The notes under the pieces: generated by a model | What the model was told of the DNA's origin: nothing | Seen by the model: the letters and a program-made list of their open reading frames with translations, nothing else | Databases searched by the model: none | NCBI GenBank assembly: GCA_944324475.1 | Contig: CALUWK010000009.1 | Span: forward strand, 1-53,397 | Direction: 5' to 3' | Length of the DNA stretch: 53,397 bases | DNA from: Candidatus Gastranaerophilales bacterium | GTDB lineage: Bacteria > Cyanobacteriota > Vampirovibrionia > Gastranaerophilales > Gastranaerophilaceae | Part shown: in pieces, positions 42,456 through 49,628 of the stretch | Layout of the letters: each line of letters opens with the position of its first letter | Numbering within the stretch: position 1 is the stretch's first letter | Program-made: the position numbers and the translations under genes

Positions 42456-43437
42456 TTTTGTATATAAAGGTGCAATTTGCGAGCTTTTGAAAATTAATTT
42501 TAAAAACCCTCTTGTTTTTTGCGGAAAAAAATCTTTTGAAAAAATTAAACCTATTGTTGAAAAATATCTTAAAGACCCAACTTTTTACAACGATTTTTCA
42601 ACCAACCCCAAAATTGAAGATATTGAAAAAGCCATATTGATGTTTAATAATAATTTAAATTTCGATATAATTATTGCAATAGGTGGCGGAAGTGTTATAG
42701 ATTTTGCAAAGATTTTTAAATTTAAAAATAAATTAAATTTAAAACTTGTTGCAATTCCGACAACATCAGGCACAGGTTCTGAAGTTACTCAATTTGCCGT
42801 TTATTATGAAAACGGTATTAAAAAATCTTTGGATAGTCCTTTGATATTACCCGACATTTCAATTGCAGATAGTCAATTTGTTGAAAATAATCCAAAATAT
42901 TTAAAAGCAACAACTGCACTTGACGCATATTCACAAGCGATTGAGTCTTATTTTGCAACAAAATCAACCGAAGAAAGCAGACAATACGCTATTGAAGCAA
43001 TAAAATTATGTAGGGATAATATTGTAAAATATGTCAATTCATCCGATGAAGAATATTCTAGGAATATGATGCTAGCATCAAATTTAGCAGGCAGAGCCAT
43101 TAATATTTCAAGAACAACAATAGCGCATGCTATGTCTTATGCAATAACAACAAAATATGGTTTACCTCATGGACATGCCGTTGCATTGAATATTGCAAGG
43201 TTAATGGAGTACAACAAAAAAATTGATACTGAAACTTTAAATGATCCAAGAGGGGTTGATTTTGTTAAAGAAAGAATGAAAGAAATATATTCTTTAATTG
43301 GTATTTCTAACGCTTTTGAATATTTTTCAAATTTATTTGAACAAATCGGAATAAAGCAAATAAATTATGAAATAGATTATATTGATTCTGAAAGATTAGG
43401 GAATAATCCAAGAAAATTGTTAATAGATAAATTTTGA
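42445..43437 (+). CDS. Iron-type alcohol dehydrogenase, probable phosphonoacetaldehyde reductase
   Basis: A 330-residue group III alcohol dehydrogenase; by context it reduces phosphonoacetaldehyde to 2-hydroxyethylphosphonate. NAD(P)-binding motif GGGSVIDFAK (80-89) and PTTSGTGSE (105-113) are intact. Metal ligands would be Asp160, His228 (TIAHAMSY) and His242 (PHGHAVAL); the usual second His, four residues after the Asp, is Gln164. It is shorter than typical members (about 380) at the C-terminus. A transaminase to make aminoethylphosphonate is absent from the operon, which favours the alcohol as product. Confidence 0.87.
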   Translation: MKNNFVYKGAICELLKINFKNPLVFCGKKSFEKIKPIVEKYLKDPTFYNDFSTNPKIEDIEKAILMFNNNLNFDIIIAIGGGSVIDFAKIFKFKNKLNLKLVAIPTTSGTGSEVTQFAVYYENGIKKSLDSPLILPDISIADSQFVENNPKYLKATTALDAYSQAIESYFATKSTEESRQYAIEAIKLCRDNIVKYVNSSDEEYSRNMMLASNLAGRAINISRTTIAHAMSYAITTKYGLPHGHAVALNIARLMEYNKKIDTETLNDPRGVDFVKERMKEIYSLIGISNAFEYFSNLFEQIGIKQINYEIDYIDSERLGNNPRKLLIDKF

Positions 43438-43446
43438 AAGGTAAAA

Positions 43447-45075
43447 ATGAAAACAGTAATTATTGGTGGTGGGGCGGCAGGAGCAAGTTGTGCAACGAGA
43501 TTAAGAAGATTGGATGAAAAAGCTGAGATATTAATTTTGGAAAAAACAAATGAAATTTCAATAGCAAATTGTGGGCTTCCCTATTATATTTCAAATGTTA
43601 TAAATGACAGAGAAAAAATGCTTGTTTCAACTCCAGAGAAATTTAAAAATTGGTTTAATATTGATGTTAAGTTAAATGCTGAAGTTATTGATATAAATGT
43701 TAGTGAAAAAACAGTTATTCTAAAAAATAATGAAAAAATAAGTTATGATAAATTGGTTTTTGCTGTTGGTGCTAATCCTTTTGTACCGGATTTTAAAGGC
43801 TTAAATAAACAAAAAGTTTTTACTTTGAGGACTCTTAAAGATGCGGATAACATAAAAGATTCTATAAGAAATAATAATTTTAAAAAGATTATTGTAATAG
43901 GTGGAGGTTTTATAGGTGTAGAAGTTGCTGAAAATTTGTGTCAAATGGGACTTGAGGTTAGTCTTGTTGAGTTAGGAAGTTCTATTTTGCCTCAAGTTGA
44001 TTATGATATTTCGATTTTTGCTCAAAATGAAATGAAGGAAAATGGAGTAAATCTCATTTTATCAGATGGAGTTAAAGAATTTAGAGATGATAAAGTTATT
44101 TTAAATTCAAATAAAGAGCTTGATTTTGATATTGTTATTATGGCGATAGGTGTTCGCCCTGAAATTGAACTTGCTAAAAAGGCAGGATTAGATGTGAATA
44201 GAGGTATTAAAGTAAACGAATTTTTAGAAACTTCAAACAAAGATATTTATGCAGCAGGAGATAGCATTGAAGTTAAAGATTTTATATTTGAAGAAGACGC
44301 ACTAATTCCTTTAGCAGGTCCTGCGAATAGACAAGGAAGAATTGTTGCGGATAATATTTGTGGTCTTAGAGCAACTTATAAAAAAACTCAAGGAACATCT
44401 GTTATAAAAGTTTTTAATTATACTGTTGCAAACACTGGAGTTAATGAAAAACAGCTAAAAAGTAAGAACATAAAGTATTTTAAGACTTATCTTTTTGCAA
44501 GAAATCATGCAGGATATTATCCTGATTCATCGCAAGTTTTATATAAGCTTTTATTTGATGAAAATGGCAAAATATTTGGTTCGCAAGCGGTAGGTGCAGA
44601 TGGCGTAGAAAAAAGAATTGATGTAATATCAACAATAATTAGAAACAAGGGCACAATTCAAGATATGATTGATTCGGAATTATGTTATGCCCCTAAGTAT
44701 TCATCTGCTAAAGATGCGGTTAATTTGCTTGGAATGAATGCACAAAATATTCTAAAAGGATTTTTAAAACCGGCTTATTTTGAAGATTTAAGAGATTCTT
44801 TTATTATCGATGTGCGTCCTAAAATTGCTTATGAGTTACAAACTATAGAAAATGCGATAAATATACCTATAGATGAAATTAGGGAAAGAATGAATGAAAT
44901 TCCAAGAAACAAAAAGGTGGTTTTGTTTTGCAATACAGGGTATACAAGCTATTTAGCCTCTAGAATTTTAGTTCAAAATGGCTTTGATAATGTTTATTCT
45001 TTTTCGGGTGGATTTGAATTATATAGGGAACTTAATAGAACTATTGATATTAAAACGGTGGTTTTGGGTGAATAA
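43447..45075 (+). CDS. CoA-disulfide reductase/NADH oxidase-like flavoprotein fused to rhodanese
   Basis: A 542-residue FAD enzyme. FAD motif IIGGGAAGASCA, active Cys42 in SIANCGLPYYIS (the CoADR/NADH-oxidase type), NAD motif VIGGGFIGVEVAE, and the AAGDS FAD motif are present. A C-terminal rhodanese domain (about 450-540) has active Cys in CNTGYTS. CoADR-rhodanese fusions reduce CoA disulfides, CoA persulfides or polysulfides. It begins 10 bases after the dehydrogenase gene with AAAGG before the ATG, so it is probably co-transcribed, but no link to phosphonate chemistry is known to me. Confidence 0.9.
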   Translation: MKTVIIGGGAAGASCATRLRRLDEKAEILILEKTNEISIANCGLPYYISNVINDREKMLVSTPEKFKNWFNIDVKLNAEVIDINVSEKTVILKNNEKISYDKLVFAVGANPFVPDFKGLNKQKVFTLRTLKDADNIKDSIRNNNFKKIIVIGGGFIGVEVAENLCQMGLEVSLVELGSSILPQVDYDISIFAQNEMKENGVNLILSDGVKEFRDDKVILNSNKELDFDIVIMAIGVRPEIELAKKAGLDVNRGIKVNEFLETSNKDIYAAGDSIEVKDFIFEEDALIPLAGPANRQGRIVADNICGLRATYKKTQGTSVIKVFNYTVANTGVNEKQLKSKNIKYFKTYLFARNHAGYYPDSSQVLYKLLFDENGKIFGSQAVGADGVEKRIDVISTIIRNKGTIQDMIDSELCYAPKYSSAKDAVNLLGMNAQNILKGFLKPAYFEDLRDSFIIDVRPKIAYELQTIENAINIPIDEIRERMNEIPRNKKVVLFCNTGYTSYLASRILVQNGFDNVYSFSGGFELYRELNRTIDIKTVVLGE

Positions 45076-45142
45076 AGTTATTTAATTTGCAAATAATTGA
45101 GATTTATATTATCATCAAAATACCGACAAAAGCGAGAAATAA

Positions 45143-46447
45143 ATGGATTTAAAAATAATTTTTAATCTTATTTTTATAATTTTTTTACTTTTTGTAAATG
45201 GTTTCTTTGTAGCAGCTGAATTTGCTCTTGTTGGAGTTAGAAAAACGAGAATTTGCCAACTTGCAAACGAAGGAAATTTTGATGCTAAATTAGCATTTGA
45301 TGCAGTTAAAAATATTGATAGATATATTGCTGCAATACAGTTAGGTATAACTATTGCCAGTCTTGGAATAGGTTGGGTTGGAGAATCAACTCTTGCTAAG
45401 GTTTTATTGCCTTTATTTAAATTTTTACCTGTTAATTATGATAATATTGCAGCTCATAGTGTTGCAGTAGTAGTAGCATTTAGCGTAATTACAATATTGC
45501 ATGTTGTAATAGGTGAATTGATGCCAAAATCTATTGCACTTCAATATCCCGAGGATACAACTTTGTTTGTCGCAAAACCAATGTATATTATCACGAGGTT
45601 TTTTTCACCAATGATTTTTATTTTGAATGGTTTGGGAAATTTTCTTTTAAAGCTTATTAAAATAGAACCTGCGAACGAAAAAAGTAGAGCTTGCAGTAGC
45701 GAAGAACTTAATATGTTAATTGATGCGAGTTGTAAAGGCGGTGTTATAAAAGAGCAAGAAGCTGAAATGCTCCAGAATGTTTTTAAATTTTCCGAGCTTA
45801 ATGTATCTCAAATTATGAAGCCCAGAATGGAGATGGTTTGTATATCTGAAAATGCAACTATGCAAGAGTTAAATGAAATCATAATTGAAAATCAATTTAC
45901 AAGATATCCTGTTTATAAGGATGACTTGGATCATATAATCGGTTTTATTCATATGAAAGATTTGTATTTGCCTATTATAAATAATCAAGAAATAAAAATT
46001 TCAGAGATTTTAAGAAAACCTTTGTATGTTCCTGAAACTATGTCAGTTGAAAAGCTTAATATGGAATTTCAAAAAAAACATTCTCAAATGGCAATTGTTG
46101 TGGATGAATTTGGTGGGACTAGCGGATTGATTACGCATGAAGACATTTTAGAAGAAATTTTTGGTGATGTTCAAGATGAATTTGATGATGAAAACAATGA
46201 CTTAATTAAAAAAATAAATGAAAATGAATATGAGATTCTTGGAAAAACCAGAATAGATGAATTTGAAGATTACTTCAATGTAGAATTAAAAGAAGATGAA
46301 AGTGTTAATACGATAAGTGGTTATTTTATTAAAAAATTTGGCAAAATGGCAAAAATAAATGATGAAATAACTGATGAATTTTTCTTATATAAAGTGTCTG
46401 ATGTTGAGAGTATGAAAATATTAAAATTAAAAATAATAAAAAAATAA
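45143..46447 (+). CDS. CNNM/CorC-family membrane protein (hemolysin-related)
   Basis: A 434-residue protein. An N-terminal CNNM transmembrane domain (about 1-195, three to four helices, with GWVGESTLAK and IGELMPKS) is followed by a pair of CBS domains (about 205-330; motif MKPRMEM) and a C-terminal CorC/HlyC domain (about 345-430, TISGYFIKKFG). Members transport or regulate Mg2+ and other divalent ions; the CBS pair senses adenine nucleotides. The old name hemolysin is misleading. Confidence 0.93.
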   Translation: MDLKIIFNLIFIIFLLFVNGFFVAAEFALVGVRKTRICQLANEGNFDAKLAFDAVKNIDRYIAAIQLGITIASLGIGWVGESTLAKVLLPLFKFLPVNYDNIAAHSVAVVVAFSVITILHVVIGELMPKSIALQYPEDTTLFVAKPMYIITRFFSPMIFILNGLGNFLLKLIKIEPANEKSRACSSEELNMLIDASCKGGVIKEQEAEMLQNVFKFSELNVSQIMKPRMEMVCISENATMQELNEIIIENQFTRYPVYKDDLDHIIGFIHMKDLYLPIINNQEIKISEILRKPLYVPETMSVEKLNMEFQKKHSQMAIVVDEFGGTSGLITHEDILEEIFGDVQDEFDDENNDLIKKINENEYEILGKTRIDEFEDYFNVELKEDESVNTISGYFIKKFGKMAKINDEITDEFFLYKVSDVESMKILKLKIIKK

Positions 46448-46498
46448 AATTATATATCTTAACAAAAGTTCATATATTGTGTTTTTTTCTCAAGAATA

Positions 46499-46521
46499 TA
46501 TCTTTTTTGCCGTAAAAGATA
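46499..46521 (+). promoter_or_regulatory. Inverted repeat in the leader of the EF-hand gene
   Basis: TATCTTTT and AAAAGATA, perfect 8-bp arms around TTGCCGT, end 16 bases before the ATG at 46538 and just upstream of its AAGGAG. It could be an operator or a hairpin in the 5' leader. Confidence 0.4.
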
Positions 46522-46537
46522 ATATAAGGAGAAAAGG

Positions 46538-48706
46538 ATGAAACTTGATGCTTTAATGTCTTTAATTTCAAATTATGCAACTTCTTACAGAGCTAAGGAA
46601 CAAAAAGATGATTTGGAAGGTTCTTATGAAGAAGAAAATTTTTTTAGTTCTCAAAAAGGTGAAAAAGTTGTATCAAGTTTGTTTTCTTTGTGTGACAACG
46701 ATAATAGCGGCGATTTGTCAAATGATGAATTAATAAATTTAATTCAAAAACTCGAAAGTTATTCTGAATTTTCGGGAATATCTTTTGAAGATTTTAGCAG
46801 TTATTCTGATGATGTTGATTTGCAAGGACAGGATATAAGCATAAATAATGATATTCAAAATCAAGATATTTTGCAATATTTTAATTCAAATAATGAATTA
46901 GAATTTTTATTAATGTCAGATGATTCTGTAAGTGATGAAATAATTGCAACCAGAAGTCAATTATTGGAAGATATACAGGCCAATTATGAATCAATTAATG
47001 CACTTAATCAAAAATCAGATTTAACTTCGGATGAACAAAAACAACTGAATCAACTTTTATCTCAAAGACAAGAATTATTAAAAAAACGTGATAAAATAGA
47101 ATCTGAACTTATAGAAAGTGCTTCACCTGAAACAATAGAGGCATTAAAAAATGTCCAAGAATCAAGACTTTCTTTAAATGATGATCAACTGGAAACCCTT
47201 ATTTCCTTGGGCCCGGTATATAGTAAGATAGACCCTGATATTGATGCAGCAGATGAAACAAAAGTTTCGGCAGCGGAAAGTACTTCTACTCCTCAAAACA
47301 CTTCTGTTCCTTATAGTGCGGATGGTTCCGGTGGAGTTCCACAGCAGTATAATCCGGCGGGCACTCAAGATATTCAACCTGTTGATGAAGCTTCTACCCT
47401 TGAACAATTAGAACAGCAAAAAGCGGAAAAAGAAGCTTCATTAGCTACAAGTCAGACAAATTTAAATGGTGTAATAGATGGGTCAAATTCTGAACTTGCA
47501 TCTTTGAAAGAACAGGAAAATACTGCATTTGAAGCATATAATGAACTTTTAGCAACTATAGCTCCTGAATTATCTCAGCAGTTAGAAACAACAAAAGGAA
47601 GCATAGAGGCCAAAGAGCAAGAAATTGCTCAAAATGAAATTGCAATATCTCAAAAAAATCAGGATATTACAAATACACAAATGAGTTTGGATAGAATTAA
47701 CGGTAATATTTCTTCTTGTGAAAATGCAATTTCATCTTTAGAAAGTGCTTTAACTTCTTCTGATTTAACGGAAGAAAAAAAGGCTTATATTAATGGAATG
47801 ATTCAAGCTATAAAAACTGCAATGGATGAATCAAAAACTGAAAAGACTACACTGGAGACTAATTTAAGTACCCAACAAAATGACCTAACAACTTTGCAAA
47901 CGGATTTAGAAACGAAACAAAATGATTTGGTGCAATTAAATACCACAATGGTAGAAATAGAGACTCAAATTGATAACTTAAATAATCAAGAATTGGCAAG
48001 TTTAAAAACCACTTATGAACAAGCAAAAAGTGATTATGAACAAAAACAAACCACTCTAAAAACACAATATGAAGGGGAAGTTAATCAACTTCAAGCAGAC
48101 ATTAAAGAACTTCAAGCAAAAATAATTCAAGAAGAAAACACTCAAATTGAAGCATTGGGCAATGTCTCGGGCATGCCTGGTACATATACTCTAAATGATC
48201 AAACTTATGATACTGTAATAGATGGCGCGGAACTTGAATCATACATTGCTCAAATTCAAAACGCAGGAGTTATGACTAAAAATGGACATGGCGGAATGTG
48301 TTTATCATTTTCTTATGCATATAGTGAATGGTTTAATGGCACTTCAACTATAGGTTTTGATGATGATGCCGCTACGCAATATGTAGGAGCATCAAGTTAT
48401 CAAGCGTTTGAAACATCAAGCAAAGAAACTGCTATGACAGAAATTGCAAATCAGCTTAATAGCGGTGTTCCCGTAATTATTCAAGTTAATGGTACGAACC
48501 ATGGCTCATATTATGGTAGACACTATGTTGTAGCTGTTGGATTAAGACAAGGTGCAAGCAATCCTCCGACTGAAAGTGATTTATTAATAGTTGATACTTA
48601 TGATGGACAAATTGAAGGTATGGGTGATTACGGATCAAGATTTATGACAGAAGGTTCAACTACAAAAGCTAATGATTACGATTATAGAATGTATGTAAGA
48701 AAATAA
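46538..48706 (+). CDS. EF-hand / coiled-coil / papain-like peptidase protein
   Basis: A 722-residue protein of novel build. Residues 53-64 are a canonical calcium-binding EF-hand loop (DNDNSGDLSNDE). A helical stretch and a Pro/Ser/Gly-rich linker (about 245-290) follow, then a long coiled coil rich in Gln, Glu and Thr (about 290-540). The C-terminal domain (546-722) looks like a C39/papain-type cysteine peptidase: Cys588 in GGMCLSF, His662 in GRHYVVAVG, Asp686 in VDTYDG. There is no classical signal peptide, so it is cytoplasmic or exported by another route. AAGGAG precedes the ATG. Function unknown; a secreted or surface protease/amidase is one possibility. Confidence 0.75.
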   Translation: MKLDALMSLISNYATSYRAKEQKDDLEGSYEEENFFSSQKGEKVVSSLFSLCDNDNSGDLSNDELINLIQKLESYSEFSGISFEDFSSYSDDVDLQGQDISINNDIQNQDILQYFNSNNELEFLLMSDDSVSDEIIATRSQLLEDIQANYESINALNQKSDLTSDEQKQLNQLLSQRQELLKKRDKIESELIESASPETIEALKNVQESRLSLNDDQLETLISLGPVYSKIDPDIDAADETKVSAAESTSTPQNTSVPYSADGSGGVPQQYNPAGTQDIQPVDEASTLEQLEQQKAEKEASLATSQTNLNGVIDGSNSELASLKEQENTAFEAYNELLATIAPELSQQLETTKGSIEAKEQEIAQNEIAISQKNQDITNTQMSLDRINGNISSCENAISSLESALTSSDLTEEKKAYINGMIQAIKTAMDESKTEKTTLETNLSTQQNDLTTLQTDLETKQNDLVQLNTTMVEIETQIDNLNNQELASLKTTYEQAKSDYEQKQTTLKTQYEGEVNQLQADIKELQAKIIQEENTQIEALGNVSGMPGTYTLNDQTYDTVIDGAELESYIAQIQNAGVMTKNGHGGMCLSFSYAYSEWFNGTSTIGFDDDAATQYVGASSYQAFETSSKETAMTEIANQLNSGVPVIIQVNGTNHGSYYGRHYVVAVGLRQGASNPPTESDLLIVDTYDGQIEGMGDYGSRFMTEGSTTKANDYDYRMYVRK

Positions 48707-48764
48707 TTTTTATAAAGCAAAAAAATATTAAATTTTGTTTTGATTATATTATGGAGAAGTATGA

Positions 48765-49563
48765 ATGAAAATTCCAAAATCTTATAATATAACCAATTTT
48801 TATAAGGATAAAAAACAAAATAATGAATTTAACTATATGAAGACATCTTTTGGAAGTGATGTCTTTATAAAATTTTATAAAATACGGGGATAATAACGGA
48901 ATTATACTTTCTGATGTAAGTGATGAAATAGTGGAAGAAGGTATAGTGAGTGGGTTTATTAGTGTTTTTTCTAATAAGAAATATAATAATATATTTTCGT
49001 CTCATGCAAATGATAAAATCAAAGATGCTTTTTCTTCATCGGCTGATATGAAACGTGTTGTAGCAATATTTAATGAGGCTGGTATTTATTATTTCTCTCA
49101 GTTAAATAATTTTGCAAGATAATGCATTAAGACACCTCAAAGCAGACAAGTTTTTTCAAATCAACAGGCACAAGCAGTCAGAATATACTCAAAACTTGAT
49201 AATAAGTCTGATTTATCAAATTATCCTGATATACTTTTGTATTTGTATAACCGAGAAGCACAAAAGGAACAACCTGATTTTAATGAATTGAACAGTTATA
49301 TTGCTTTTTTAAAAAAAATAAAAGTCAATAAATCATTGGAATTTGATGAAAAATTTGCATATTTGAAGCTTAAGTTTAATAATTTTGAAGATATTTTAAG
49401 AACTATTTATGATAAAAAACCAATTCATGTAAAAGGTAACGAATATACCCAAAGGATAATGGCTTGTTATGAATATAATTCAGTTATAATTGAGGCTGTC
49501 TATGCTAGTAATGGAGAATTAATTACTGTTTTTAAAAGACGGTCCGACAGAAATAATATTTAA
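48765..49563 (+). pseudogene. Broken hypothetical gene (one frameshift, one nonsense codon)
   Basis: Three pieces of frame read as one protein of about 265 residues. The first 38 codons (ATG 48765, with GGAG upstream) pass into the second frame if one A is removed from the A-run at 48879-48882, giving FYKYGDNNGIILSD. The second piece stops at TAA 49120-49122, but the same frame stays open for 146 more codons to 49563. Family not recognised; an Asp/Asn/Gly loop suggests a degenerate calcium-binding stretch. It lies just after the EF-hand/peptidase gene and may be related to that system. Sequencing error could explain the frameshift but less easily both lesions. Confidence 0.65.
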
Positions 49564-49616
49564 TTTTAGATATTTAGATTAGCCTTGTAGCTGATTAAAA
49601 TTAAAAATATGATTAA

Positions 49617-49622
49617 TATTAT
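49617..49622 (+). promoter_or_regulatory. -10 box of the autotransporter gene
   Basis: TATTAT ends six bases before the ATG at 49629; no Shine-Dalgarno is present and no convincing -35. The AT-rich setting makes a chance match possible, but the spacing equals that of other SD-less genes in the window. Confidence 0.35.
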
Positions 49623-49628
49623 TATTAA

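Noticed and set aside
49120-49122. In-frame TAA as a recoded or readthrough codon
   Set aside because: Every other gene in the window uses TAA as a normal stop, and a frameshift is present in the same gene; decay is the simpler reading.
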